A DNA stretch of 64,000 nucleotides from Cylicocyclus nassatus (lineage: Eukaryota; Nematoda; Chromadorea; Rhabditida; Strongylidae). Below the pieces are notes generated by a model. The model made no database searches and was not told where the DNA came from. It was given only the letters and a program-made list of their open reading frames with translations. Of this stretch, positions 44,444 to 55,731 are shown in pieces; within the stretch, counting starts at the first letter, position 1; each line of letters starts with the position of its first letter. A program made the position numbers and the translations under genes. The stretch is taken from positions 11,890,293 through 11,954,292 of the forward strand of contig CATQJL010000223.1 in the NCBI GenBank assembly GCA_958299035.1, in the 5' to 3' direction.

Positions 44444-45193
44444 TATTTTCGCGCTTAGAAATAGGTGTTACAAGCGCCTCATTCCAAATCCTGAACTTCT
44501 TCCAATGCTAGAATTGCGTTAGAAAGAAAAATAGAGAAAAGGTTGAAGCGGTCTGAGCGAGCGCACTTTCGGAGAATAATTTGCGGAAGGGCACCATAAG
44601 AATTTGTAGTAGTGGGTTTCAATTTCCTTTACACTAAGAACTTTTGTAGAATAATCTATAAATACTTCAAAGCTGCTTGTTTCTAGACGGTCAATAGATC
44701 CACAAACAAGATTTGTATTCACATCTGTAATGTCTTGGATATTGTTACAGAAAACTTAGCGAAAAATTTTTCAGCGCTTCTGCTTTTTCGAGAAAAGTTT
44801 GGTTTTTGTTCAATCAAGTTCTGGGTATAAGCGGAAAACCTTGTTTTCAAAGGTCCAAAAGCAAAAAGCACACAATTGAGAGGAATCTGGTATATCACGT
44901 CACGGAAAAGGCAGCAACAAAGATCGTCAGCTAATGCATAGTTAGCAAAAATCTCATACCACTTGATATTTAGAGCAGTATTTATTTTCAAAAGCCGGAA
45001 AGACGATGTCCTTTGATAGTCGGAATAGGAGTAGAACAAAGATCATGAGCAGCATTGTTGAACAAAGATCATGAGTAACATTTAACGTGGCGTCATTGCG
45101 AGAACTGGAGGACAGAAGGCGATAAAGGATGACAAGCCGCAAAAGAGAGAGAACGTTGTCAAAACACTTAGGCAGGACTGCAACTAAACGCAA

Positions 45194-47355
45194 CGGTTAC
45201 ACAGGGTTTTCTAAGCGTCAAACAAAATATCTACCAGCTTGATCTATTGGATAGCGGTAGTAGAGGAAAATAAAGCACAGATGAGTTGACGTATCATAAA
45301 AGCAGCGACTCCAAATTAGTCCATTTTATTCGTTCGCAGAAAGTGGTCGAAATCGCCTTTCGCTTGCGACATCCAAAATTTTTCATCCCATCGCAACCGC
45401 AAGGCAAAGCGGTGAATTGAAAAATGATTTATGCTTGCTTGAGCTACCGCTCGCGCAAGATGACATCAAAAGTTCATTTAAAAATGGGGCAAAATGGGGT
45501 TTACCTCCATGTTTATTCCTTGTTACTTTTCTGATAAGCCCTCCCAGCAGCCAGATGTGCTGGGACTAACTCTATTTTTGACCATTTTGCCCATTTTTGA
45601 TTGTGAATTTCTAAGAGTGTGTTTCCTAGCCCGTTTTATGATAATAAGTAAACGGGAAAAGTTTTATCTTTTTTATGAAGTCTGAAATATGTATTTCTTC
45701 CAAACTTATTCAAAACGCTTTAAAAATCTCGGAGGAAAGTCAAATTCATTTATATATCCGCTAACAAACTTAACTGCTTTCAAATCTTGGGGTGATGCGA
45801 ATGCCTGTTTAATTCAATAAATTCATTTAATCTCCAAACCATCAAATCCTAAATCCAAATTCGTGCTGTGTAGATTGAAAAAAGAGAAGGTTCGCATCTG
45901 CGATAGAGAAGCTATCTTTGTTGACCTTTCGGAGGACTAAGCTTCAAAGGCAGTGGCTCTGCAAAGTCGAACATCTTGAAATTTTTATGTGGAAGGTTGC
46001 AAACACGAAAATGGAGCAGGTCTTAGCGCACAGCATGCAACCCCTGCCCAGAAAATTGTCCCTAAAATTGTGCGCGCAAAACTATCCTTACATGCACTCG
46101 GACGAGCTTGCGTTACCCCTCACGCCGTCAAAGGCGGTATGACGCAGTGCTATAAACATGAGGGTCCCATGATGACTCTGCGTCGATCTGGCAGGAAGCG
46201 TATACTCGTCCACATTCGAAATGGCGGGAGTTTGAAAAATGCTGGTTTTCGCCATTTTCGCGCTCTAAAAAGAGGATTTCCGGAATCAGCGCTTCGAGTT
46301 ACCCTCAGATAAGCGAAAAACCCAAAGGTCGAGGATTTGCCGAGCCAATGCCTTTAAAAACGGCGCTTTAAAACTTGTATTTGGAGTATGATGGGAAGGA
46401 ATACTAAAGCCGCTAGCTATTGCCAGCAACCCTATTTTCTGCAAAGCAATACTCCGTACGTTGCTCACGCTTTAATCTCGCATAGAAAAGCAAGAAACAA
46501 AACATCGTCAAGCATGTCATTTTACAGATCTCCTTATCACGGAATATTTCTAATAGCATTGTTTAGTGCCCAAAAAAACTTCGCAGCTTTATATTATTTC
46601 TGTTTGCTGTGTTCTTGTCAAGAGAAAGCAGTAATAAAAGGTGTTTTTCTTTTAGAATAACATTTCTCATTTCTATGAACATTGAAGACTGTCACATAAC
46701 ATATGAAGTACTGCCATGAAGAAAACTTTTGCGGTTTTTTTGGAGCTAAATAAAGACATTCCAATATTTTTAACCAGAATCAAAATTAGTTCATAATCCA
46801 GCTCTTGGAAGCATGATTCTCCAAGACTAAGACCAGACAAGAAAATTCTTTTTTAAATAACTATCAAAGAGGCAAAATTTCTTTCTAATTTTGATTACGA
46901 ATTAGGAATTTATTTGAGAGGGAAGCTATGAAATTTCTTCCAAATTGCGCTTGAACATTTCCTCAACCGGTTGAAGGCTGATTAGAGTTTCTGTTAAACA
47001 TTAGTATTGAAAGGATAAAAATAGCTAAACTAAAGCATTCCAATGCCATTAATCTTTTGTAAATCTGCAGTTTTCCTTATTTCAAGACAGAGCTTTTGGA
47101 TTGTACGTACAAGGTTTTCTCTCTCAGGTAGGAAACCTCAGCGTTTATTACAGTGCAAGTATAGCAAAAATTTGCTTTCTGCGGTTTTGCGGTTTACATC
47201 ATTGGTTTAGGGCATATTCATAGTAGAAGTCTCGAAAAGCAAAAATAATATTTTATAAGATGCAAAGGGGCGAAGAAAATAGAATATCCGCAGCTAAGGT
47301 TGTAAATTGGTTGGTCAATTTTGTAAACTGGTTGGTCAGTTTTTGCTGAATATCG
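45194..47355. repeat. Partial GGAATGATA-family element and unassigned DNA
   Basis: 45300-45680 matches 36580-36960 in opposite orientation (CATTTTATTCGTTCGCAG, TTACCTCCAT, CCCATTTTTGA, TTTTATGAAGTCTGAAAT). 46320-46380 shares TTGCCGA.CCA.TGCCTTTAA with 54160-54190. No gene was recognised. Confidence 0.5.
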
Positions 47356-47359
47356 ACTA

Positions 47360-47553
47360 GTATGGTGGAAATGGGCTTACACGGATGAGTAAATAGGTTT
47401 AAACAAGCTAAAAAATGGGTTTGCTAAGCATTGGTTTGTGAAAATGAATTCGCGAGTGCGATATCTCATCGCACCGAATGGATAAGCCCATTTTTTCCGC
47501 GTTTCATTTGCGAGAAGCCCATTTTCAAATGGACTTTCGTGGATATCATTCCA
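47360..47553. mobile_element. GGAATGATA-family element, truncated
   Basis: Contains AATGGACTTTCGTGGATATC and the ATTCC terminus at 47553, plus ATGGGCTTACACGGATGAG and GCGCAC-type blocks of the family. The left TIR is missing. Confidence 0.55.
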
Positions 47554-48120
47554 AGTTAAATAAAGTATCCTTGCTGCATGTCTTAGCCCAGCATTTAGCT
47601 GGATATGGTTTTGCATATTCAGACTTTGCACGCATGATTTCTTGGCAATAGAGCGGCTCATATTGACATATAACTCTTCCACAAAATTGATAAGCAGATA
47701 AGCTTGACAGATTCAAAGTCAGCGTTTTATGCTGCATCTAACGGTATGCATCTTGTCTGGATTAGCCACTTCGACCTTTGACCGTTCCCTTCAAAGAAGG
47801 TAACGCTTTCTTCTCAAACTTTGCGAAAATTGAATGTATAGCAAAAACTTCGTACTTTGTAATTGTAACTTTAAAAAAGATTCTGACTTAAAAGATTGCA
47901 GTTTTAGTGAAAACGGAGCTTAGTTTGAGGTGTTAGTACATTTATAAACCGTCAGAAATTTGCATTAGGCGCAAAACGATTTTCGTTCTTGTGTCGGGTA
48001 TACCGTTTTCGGATGTGCTCTTTCGCATAGTACATGCTTTTTTGAGTTTTTTTTTTCAAAAGTCCCAAAACTTCTAAAAGATTAGGTGTTTCATATGAGT
48101 AGAAACTGCACTTCAGAAGA
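47554..48120. other. No gene recognised
   Basis: AT-rich spacer with no supportable feature. Confidence 0.35.
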
Positions 48121-48123
48121 TAT

Positions 48124-48444
48124 GTGCTCAAAGCAGTGTCTCATCAAAATCTTGCTAAGATTATTAGCCTATCAGACCCTCAACACCGCAGGGGCTCAAA
48201 AAGCGCGAAGTTCCTAAAAACTCCGATTTCTGGAGGCCCTGCGGAAGGTGACAAGTTGTGCCTTCTAAGTTCAATTTCCGCCACAGTGACAGCAACAAAT
48301 GGAGCTGGACGCCAAGTTGAGGAACATGTTGAAACCGTAAGGAAAGAGATCGGAGAAGTCTCCCGCACTTTGAGCGAATTTTTATTAGCGAGGGAACAAA
48401 AAGAGTCGGAAATGTTGCAAAGGCCCATTTGGAGGACCTTTTAG
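48124..48444 (+). CDS. Small open frame with helical segment, possible retroelement Gag scrap
   Basis: I do not recognise this frame with certainty. The 106-codon reading has an irregular first half. From about residue 60 it runs GRQVEEHVETVRKEIGEVS and TLSEFLLAREQKESEM, an amphipathic, charged, coiled-coil-like stretch of the sort found at the N-terminus of nematode LTR-element Gag proteins. Codon use looks more coding-like than its surroundings. There is no zinc knuckle, protease or LTR near it. It could also be a chance frame. Confidence 0.25.
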   Translation: MLKAVSHQNLAKIISLSDPQHRRGSKSAKFLKTPISGGPAEGDKLCLLSSISATVTATNGAGRQVEEHVETVRKEIGEVSRTLSEFLLAREQKESEMLQRPIWRTF

Positions 48445-49430
48445 TAAAAGTGTGGTAACCCACTGCCCCAATTCTGGTGAGACACCAGCATCTGGGCAAG
48501 AAGTCGATTTTGAGATTTTGTGCTTACCTGGGCATATTCGTTATGATGAATCCGAAAATATACATTAGAGAGAACGGCGAAAACGGCGAAAAAGGTCTCT
48601 AACGCAATTATCCCTATCGTGGGTTAAACTTTCAGTTTCTGGAACGACTTTTTCGATTCTCCTAACCGCCCCCGACATCGTCACCAGCCAAGCCCGAAGA
48701 AGATCGTCTTTGAGAATTCGTAGTGGGGAAGAGTTTGTTTTCGATCCTTCTTTTGCGTTAGAGTCTTTTTTCGCCGTCTTGCGTCCTCCAATGAGGATTT
48801 TTCGAGGCTTGGGTAAGCACGAAATCTCAAAATCAACTTGTTACCCAGACACTGCCTTCAAATACTTACAAGATGTCGATAAAATGTCAACAAATCAACT
48901 CAATTGTACTCATCGCTTTCTTATGACTCAAGTCATTGCTTTCTCTTTTAGGATTTTATCATGCTGGTTCGAAAGTTTGTGCAGTTTTTGTAAATTGTTT
49001 GATGCTCAATTAATCTTTTTCTAACAAAGATGTTCATGCTCTAATTCCTTTGATGATCGCTCGAACAATTGTTAGAACCTTCAACTCTCAATTCTTACTT
49101 ACCCTTACTTTTGCTATTTTTTTTAGAAATTATGTCTCTATTTCTAATTTTTGGAAAGCTTCGATCACTATCCGATAGGATGAACAAAATACAAGACATG
49201 CCATTGCCACTGGGTATTAAATTAACAAAATGATTAAGACGAAAATGATTAATTCATTAAGATGCTATCAAATTCCATGTTTAGTCATCAAGAACCTTAC
49301 AGAACATGAACGCGTGGCAACTAAGGTATCATTCAATGCAAATTCTGCTTTTCTGGTGAGTGTTTTTACTTCCTGATTCGTAAGAGTTTCGAGGACAAAA
49401 TCAAGTAATTCACTTTTTAAGCGCTCACAA
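48445..49430. other. No gene recognised
   Basis: Nothing that I can support. Confidence 0.35.
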
Positions 49431-49435
49431 AGCTA

Positions 49436-50354
49436 TTAGGTTGGAAAGAAAGTTCTCGGACATCAGACCAGAACTGCTATTTCTCGAAACCTAATGCATG
49501 CACATCCGAAACAGACACTATTCGATTAAGCAAAGCAAGCTCTACAAAATGGTATGCAAAAGTTCACACCAGCTTCGACTACCGTAAGTTTGTATCCAAA
49601 ATCTGAGTCGCACTGGGGGGTCGAAAAGCTGGAAAAAAAATCATATTTTCGTTCAAAAAAAATTCTACGTTTCTGCAACTTGCTCACACAAATTGCACAC
49701 CACATCAGACACTCATATGTAACGTTCACGTTTTTTTCCTCATCTAAGAATCGAGAAAACAAGGATTTTCATGCTTATACAAAAACGAAGTTGCGCTGTT
49801 CCCACATGTGTAACTGCATAGTACACCCCCTTAGAAGAAAGCGTAAATTTTTGGCTTTCTACAGGCCAATTTTCCGAAAATTACCGAATTGAACTCTCTT
49901 CACTCGGGTTTTCCATGCTAAATCAATGTTTGTCAAAAACTAGGGCTTGCTGAGAGCTAAAAATTTACGGTTATACTTCTAAGGGGGTGTACTATGCAGT
50001 TACACGTGGGAACAGGGCTTCGTTTTTGTACGAAAATCCTTGTTTTCTCGATTTTTAGATGAGGAAAAAAATACAGAAATGGCACATATAAATGTCTGAT
50101 GTGGTGTGCAATTTGCATGAACAAGTTGGAGGTCCGTAAAATTTTTTTAAACGAAGATATGATATTTTCCAGCTTCGCGAGCCCTCAGATTTTGGATGCA
50201 GACTTACGGTTGGTCGAAGGCGAACTTTCGCATATCATTTTGTAGAGCCTGCTTTGCTCTATCGAATGGTATTTCTTTCGGATGTACACGCATCAGGTTT
50301 CGGCAAATAGCAGTTTTAGTCTGAAAATGTCCAAAAACTTTCTTTGCAACCTAA
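49436..50354. mobile_element. Palindromic mariner-type element M5
   Basis: Ends TTAGGTTGGAAAGAAAGTT and the inverse of TTAGGTTGCAAAGAAAGTT, flanked by TA at 49434-49435 and 50355-50356. Both arms carry AAAGCAAGCTCTACAAAATG or its inverse CATTTTGTAGAGCCTGCTTT. The centre is near 49895. Non-coding. Confidence 0.87.
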
Positions 50355-50689
50355 TATAACCGGAAAATTCGATAATCAAAGTTACGAAGCGGTGACCAGC
50401 ATTTTTCTGCTTTGTTAAATTAGTCCCCCACAGCGCTCGGCCGCCCATCGTGGCTTGGGGGTGACAATGGGTGTCGAACTGCAATGCACAGCCGAGTGCA
50501 TACTCTGGCAGGGCCTCCCAAGCTGTGAAGGAATTCGACGTTTCCGGTTTCAGCCAAATGCCTAGCTACGAGCCGACCAGGCCAGATTCCCCCCATCTAA
50601 CTTTTTCCAGTCGCTGGGCGGTCCTCCCGCTCCACACTAGGGTTAGCAATCGCCCCGTGGAAATTTAAAGTTGGCCTAGAAAGTCCGCT

Positions 50690-52110
50690 CCTGTAGGAGA
50701 AAAATGTTTATTACTCAGTTAGCAAGAATATAGAAAAACCCTGCACATCGGATCCAGCCTACGGCGCCGAGTGGTAGCAAGAACGATGTCAGGATCCTTA
50801 CGGCGCCTTTTGCATCGGACAAAAACGACACGTCTGCCCGGACAACACGCCACGGAGACTGCCTCATGCTTTGCACCTACAACGCCAGGACAGTCACCAC
50901 AAACGCCCACCTTTACGCTCTTCTCGACGCTGCAGAGCAAATCAAGTACATCTCGCTCTGCAGGAAAAGGAGTCTAAGAATAAGAACGTGCGACAGATAA
51001 GTGACAACACCCTCATCATTAGTGGTGAAAAGGTTCCAACACGAAACGTTGGAGGCGTTGGCTTTGTCGTCCACCCATCTTTCGTCCATCTTGTCAATTC
51101 GCATGAGATCCTGTCACTTCGTCTAGCCATCCTACACTACGACCTTCAGATCAGAAGACCATCAGCATCATCAACTGCTACTCTCCAGCATCAGCAGCTG
51201 ACGAATCAGAACTAGATGCTTTCTACGAAAATGTGGAGGAGGTCGTCCGCAACGAGAAGTCCTTTTACAAGTTTGTTGTGGGCGACTTCAACGCGAAGAT
51301 CGGGATGCCACTAGAAGAGGAGCATAGGATCGGGTAGTTTGGATGTGAGCTCCGGAACGAAAACGGCAACCGTCTCGTTGGGCTCCTCTCCGCCGCACGA
51401 CTTTTCCATGGAAATTCCATCCTCATGAAGAAAGAACATCGCGGTGGACATGGGAATCACCCAACGGAACGACTTATGCGGAGATCGATCACATTCTCAC
51501 CAACCGAAGGTGGAGCTTACTTTATGTTTCAGTACTTCCATTCTTCTGCAGTAGCTCCGATACCGCCTCCATCGAGCGAAGATACGTTTCAATCGAAAGC
51601 TGAAAAAGAAAGTGTCATAGTGCCGCAAGAAGGATGAAAGTCGTTTATGACGGTAACTGGCTGGAAGAGCTCATATCAAGCTGTGATTGGCCCATCGAGG
51701 AGGACCCAAGGTACGACTGCGACCGGCTTCTGAAAGGATTGCGAGCCTGCGGAAAGTGCACCTCGGTGACTTCTGGAAAGAACTTGGAGCGCATTTCGAA
51801 ACCAAGAAAATGCTTGAAAGAAGAAAATTTTTGAGGCAGGATCCAAATGCAACCCATCTCGAGCGACTAATAGTCAACGCCAACTGCAGAACAGCTTTGC
51901 AGGAGGATCTCAAGAAGTACAGGCAAGCCAAGATACTGGAAGCAGCCCAAGGAAGGCGAAGTCTCAGGAAGTGCCGAAGGGACCTCAGTAAAAATCACGC
52001 ACCGCTGGCTGCACTATTGAATGAAGAAGGAACTCCGACTTCTTCCCGATACAAAATGGAATCTATCCCGAAAAACTTCTACACCAACCTCTTCCGTTCA
52101 TCAACAACCG
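50690..52110 (+). pseudogene. RTE endonuclease and linker
   Basis: Pieces in three frames: [32 protein letters not shown] (GDFN at 51281-51292, metal-binding), NENGNRLVGLLSAARLFHGNS, and EIDHILTNRRWSLL (51481-51522, with the catalytic DH). The linker reads NCRTALQEDLKKYRQAKI to FYTNLFRSSTT, where copy 4 of the SL element has inserted. Catalytic residues are mostly present but the frame is broken several times. Confidence 0.8.
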
Positions 52111-52694
52111 CTCAGATAATCGCCGAGGGCAAGCGGTCCGCAAACTCGAGCTTTTCTGCAAGCGGTCAGCAGAATTTTGGGGCGTGGCCAAACCTCCAGC
52201 GGGCGGCACTTCCTTTACTGTCTAATATTCTGCCAGCGGGCAGCAACACAGAATTTTCTGCAGGCGCTCGTCAAATAATCCCTTTCAACAAGCGCTGGTC
52301 AAAATTTCAGCTGGCGCTTGGACGGTTTTTAAGCGGTTTCGGGCGTACGCCGAGCAAAGGTGAGACTCTACATGGCAGAGGTGTCATTGATGGTTCAATT
52401 ACTCAAGTTTGAGGTACTTTCTCTCAGCGGAAAGTACCTGGGGGCTGCGCGGTCCTCCATAAAGGACCGTGCGGCCCTCGAAAATTTTGCATATTCTCGC
52501 GGAAAGTCCGCGAGAATGCGGCCACTGCGCCGCAGCTAATCTATGAGTAAACCGCGATTGTTCTCCAAGCATTCGTCCAAAATTTCGATTCTTCTAGATA
52601 TCTACAAGCGGACCGCAAGAAATCTGCGAATTATTTTTCCGGTGCCCGCCCGCCCATAGATCGCATGGCCGCTTGCCCCCGTAGATTATCTGAG
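52111..52694 (+). mobile_element. SL-bearing TIR element, copy 4 (complete, inside RTE)
   Basis: 584 bp from CTCAGATAATCGCC to GTAGATTATCTGAG. It is flanked by CG at 52109-52110 and 52695-52696. Removing the element and one CG rejoins the RTE reading frame from SSTT to VPIPAVPTGE without a break. This fixes both its borders and its 2-bp duplication. It carries the 125-nt SL RNA-like cassette at 52392-52516. Confidence 0.92.
52392..52516 (+). ncRNA. SL RNA-like cassette, copy 4
   Basis: Leader 52392-52413 matches SL1 at 20 of 22 positions and is followed by GTAC. Stem 1: GGTACTTTC 52413-52421 with GAAAGTACC 52430-52438. Stem 2: GCTGCGCGGTCCT with AGGACCGTGCGGC (52444-52475), 13 pairs including two G-U. 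Sm-like AATTTTG at 52483-52489. Stem 3: TTCTCGCGGA 52494-52503 with TCCGCGAGAA 52507-52516, ten perfect pairs. No other small-RNA class with this order fits as well. Confidence 0.55.
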
Positions 52695-52696
52695 CG

Positions 52697-53784
52697 TGCC
52701 GATACCCGCTGTTCCCACTGGAGAAGTACCACCAGGAATTCTATACCTACTGAAGTGCGCACGGCGATATTCAGACCATGAAGAAATCCACGGCTCCAGA
52801 ACCAGACATCTTTCCGGTAGATTTCTGCAAGCCAGAATACAACGTTTACACGAGGTTCTCGCGTCGCACCTGATTACTTACCTTCAGAATGAGGATTCCG
52901 GACTAGTGGAAAACGTCAAGAAACCGTCCTTTCAAAACTCGTCCAATATGCCTGCTGAGCGTGCTGTACAAGCTTTTTAAAAAGATTATCCTCGCTTGAT
53001 ATCTAGGTCACTGGATGAAGCACAACCCCAAAAACAAGCTGCCTTTCGCAAAGGATTCAGCTGCATGGACCACATATAGACTGTTTCGGTCATAGAAGTC
53101 TGCAAGGAGTACCGACTGCCTCTCTTCCTAATCTACGTCGATTACGAGAAAGTTTTTGAAGTTGATCAAAGAGTAAATCCAGCTTACATGAGGACATTAG
53201 CCGATTGTTACAAGGACTGTACAATGACGATGAAGCTATCCATCGCCCCCTAACAATCCCAATTGGGAAGGGAACACAAGGCGAAACAATTCCGCTGAAG
53301 CTGTTTACCGCGCCTTGCAGTGGGTGATGAAGTCACTGGACTGGGACGAGAAGGATATACGAGTTGTTGGGAGATTCCTGTCGAATCTTTGTTCTGCGGA
53401 CGACATCGCTCTCTTTTCGAGCAGTATCACTAAAACAGAAACGATGCTAAAGGAGCTGAACGAAGTAGAAAAGAAGATCGGACTGCGAATAAATCGGAAG
53501 AAAACTCTTGAAGATGCAAAAATGGATTATGAATGCCCCTTGTCACGGAGACGTCTTCTTACGTTTAGCGCGGATGTTCGACGAACATGAAGAACGACTT
53601 GAAGGAAGAACATAACAGGAGAAGAAGAGCAGCCTGGGCTGCCTTTGGGCCTCTGAAGGAAGCCACCGACAAATTAACGGACCTGGAGGTTCGTGCCAAC
53701 CTGTTTGACTCGCCGTTCTCCCTGCGCTCTGTTGCGCAGCTGAGACTTGGGCTGACAACGTAGCCACGTCGAAAGCTTCAGAGG
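52697..53784 (+). pseudogene. RTE reverse transcriptase
   Basis: Continues the linker with VPIPAVPTGEVPP directly after the inserted element. Then come a shifted STAPEPDIFPVDF, QAAFRKGFSCMDHI (53035-53080), LFLIYVDYEKVFE (53125-53160, first catalytic Asp), LTIPIGKGTQGETIPLKLF, and LCSADDIALFSSS (about 53387-53425). The FADD box reads SADD: both aspartates remain but phenylalanine is replaced by serine. The thumb continues GLRINRKKT and NRRRRAAWAAFGPLKEATD. Confidence 0.82.
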
Positions 53785-54225
53785 CAAAGCTCGGCAAATC
53801 TTAACTCAGTCAAAATCTCGCTTATCTGGGGTTATCCAATGCGCTGATTTCAAAAATCCACTTTAGAGAGCTTGAAACTGTCCCTAACGGGCGTTTTCCA
53901 ATGCCCGTTTGCTTTGAAATTGGACGAGCGCAGCAAGGCTGAAGACGCTGAATCGTTTGCGACTCAATGGTTATAGCATTACAACGAGCAGCTTCCAATG
54001 GTAAGAAGGGGATAGCCACTCGTCCAAGCGCGTGTTAGACTAGATCGCGCCTGTAGGCTTGAGAGCAGTGTTTTGCACTGTTGCACTTTGCATTGCACTG
54101 TTGTCATACTTGGGTGATAAGCAAGCGACCGCGTCAAAATCTCAAGCTGTCAAGTTTTGCCGATCCACTGCCTTTAAGAACCACCCACAGAGCGCTAGGG
54201 CGTAGTTTCCGAAGACGACCGGACA
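53785..54225. repeat. Unassigned insertion in RTE tail
   Basis: It interrupts the RTE protein between the alanine-rich region after the reverse transcriptase (ending near ATSKASEA) and the DLRRMSRL-type tail. It begins with GAGGCAAAGCTCGGCAAA and ends with TTTTGCCGATCCACTGCC, which are roughly inverse. A related end occurs at 46330-46365. It may be a MITE. Confidence 0.45.
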
Positions 54226-54720
54226 CAAACAGCATCTTGTCAGACTTCGCAGGACGGATTTGAGAAGAATGTCTCGTCTTCGTGACCCAGCAAATTAAGT
54301 TGCGAAAGCGAAGCATCGATGGGCCTGTCAATTATAAGAAGAACAGACGTTATATGTATGGACACAAAGAACATTGGAGTGGATTCTTTACGAAACAAAA
54401 CGTCCTCGAGGAAGATTATAAACGAATTGGCCGACGTGTTTGTGGAAGGATGGACCAGTTGAGAAATCAGCTGGAACTTTTTCCGCCCCCGGAAATCGTT
54501 TGCGCAGCCACCGACGTTAGTCAAGAAGATCGTGGATGTCTGAAGCGAGGGACAGGGAGAAATGGAAGCTTCTGTGCTGGATCCCGCACGTCACCTGAAG
54601 CCGGGCCATCCTAGTATCTAAGTATCTAAGGCCCGTAGTAAACTCAGTGCATCTCTTCTGAGTCGAGCCTTGGTTGGCCTTGCGGCGCCTCAGCCCCGTC
54701 GTCAAGGAGCCATCGATCCG
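54226..54720 (+). pseudogene. RTE C-terminal tail
   Basis: Frames read RLRRTDLR then MSRLRDPA, AKAKHRWA, TQRTLEWI and TKRPRGR, and then GRMDQLRNQLEL to GRNGSFC. This is the zinc-poor, basic tail usual after the RTE reverse transcriptase (MSRL.DPA....KHRWAGH, KRPRGRP..RW.D). It ends near 54620 and is followed by about 100 bp of 3' untranslated sequence. Confidence 0.72.
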
Positions 54721-54970
54721 GTTGCGGATCGTGTTGTAGGCATGATGAAAACTGCGTGTTCTCGAAAAAACGGGTAGCGAGATTGTGCAGGTTTAATCAA
54801 ATGGCTAAAACTACTCAGATAATCGCCGGGGCAAGCGGTTTGCAAACTCGCGCTTTTCGGCAAACGGTCAGCAGAATTTTGGGGCATGGCCAAACCTTCA
54901 GCGAGCGGTACTTCCTTTACAGTCTAATGTTTTGCAAACGGGCAGCAACATAGGTTTTCTGCGGGCAGTC

Positions 54971-55615
54971 GTCAAATAATCCCTTTCAACAAGCGCTGGT
55001 CAAAATTTCAGCTGGCGCTTGGACGGTTTTTAAGCGGTTTCGGGCGTACGCCGAGCAAAGGTGAGACTCTACATGGCAGAGGTGTCATTGATGGTTCAAT
55101 TACTCAAGTTTGAGGTACTTTCTCTCAGCGGAAAGTACCTGGGGGCTGCGCGGTCCTCCATAAAGGACCGTGCGGCCCTCGAAAATTTTGCATATTCTCG
55201 CGGAAAGTCCGCGAGAATGCGGCCACTGCGCCGCAGCTAATCTATGAGTAAACCGCGATTGTTCTCCAAGCATTCGTCCAAAATTTCGATTCTTCTAGAT
55301 ATCTACAAGCGGACCGCAAGAAATCTGCGAATTATTTTTCCGGTGCCCGCCCGCCCATAGATCGCATGGCCGCTTGCCCCCGTAGATTATCTGAGCGTGC
55401 CGATACCCGCTGTTCCCACTGGAGAAGTACCACCAGGAATTCTATACCTACTGAAGTGCGCACGGCGATATTCAGACCATGAAGAAATCCACGGCTCCAG
55501 AACCAGACATCTTTCCGGTAGATTTCTGCAAGCCAGAATACAACGTTTACACGAGGTTCTCGCGTCGCACCTGATTACTTACCTTCAGAATGAGGATTCC
55601 GGACTAGTGGAAAAC
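54971..55615 (+). repeat. 645-bp segment duplicated from 52270-52914
   Basis: The two segments appear identical at every position I compared, with a constant offset of 2701. The duplicate includes the distal two thirds of SL-element copy 4, its CG duplication and the first 220 bp of the RTE reverse transcriptase region. It stops at the same AGTGGAAAAC. Confidence 0.92.
55093..55217 (+). ncRNA. SL RNA-like cassette, copy 5 (duplicate of copy 4)
   Basis: Identical to 52392-52516 by virtue of the segment duplication; not an independent copy. Confidence 0.45.
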
Positions 55616-55731
55616 TCTTCTCTTTCAGCAAACGCTGGCCGAACTTTCAGCAGGCGCTCGGACTCTTTTTACGCAGTTTCGGACTTACGTCGAGCACAGG
55701 TAAGACTCTGTGTGGCAGCGGTGTCACCACT

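Larger units (their letters stand above)
42158..45193 (-). mobile_element. CR1/jockey-like LINE remnant, split by M4
   Basis: Minus-strand pieces at 43208-42158 carry the C-terminal part of a non-LTR reverse transcriptase. Frames at 45193-44519 lie in the right place and orientation to be the upstream part but have no diagnostic motif. The palindromic element M4 (43507-44443) sits between them. The endonuclease and the catalytic FADD box were not found, so the LINE is long dead. Confidence 0.6.
50430..54720 (+). mobile_element. RTE-type LINE, near full length, interrupted
   Basis: A 5' region (50430-50690), the apurinic-type endonuclease, a linker, the reverse transcriptase and the C-terminal tail lie in order on the plus strand. 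Two foreign blocks interrupt it: the SL-bearing element at 52111-52694 and an unassigned block at about 53785-54225. Numerous frameshifts exist elsewhere. It does not overlap the recognised host exons. Confidence 0.85.

Noticed and set aside
45918..46312. Two overlapping plus-strand frames of 74 and 107 codons
   Set aside because: No domain recognised. Overlap in two frames and uneven composition suggest chance or repeat sequence.
52696..52980. 94-codon frame that appears twice in the window, considered as a novel repeated gene
   Set aside because: It is the frameshifted RTE linker; the second appearance at 55397 comes from the 645-bp duplication.
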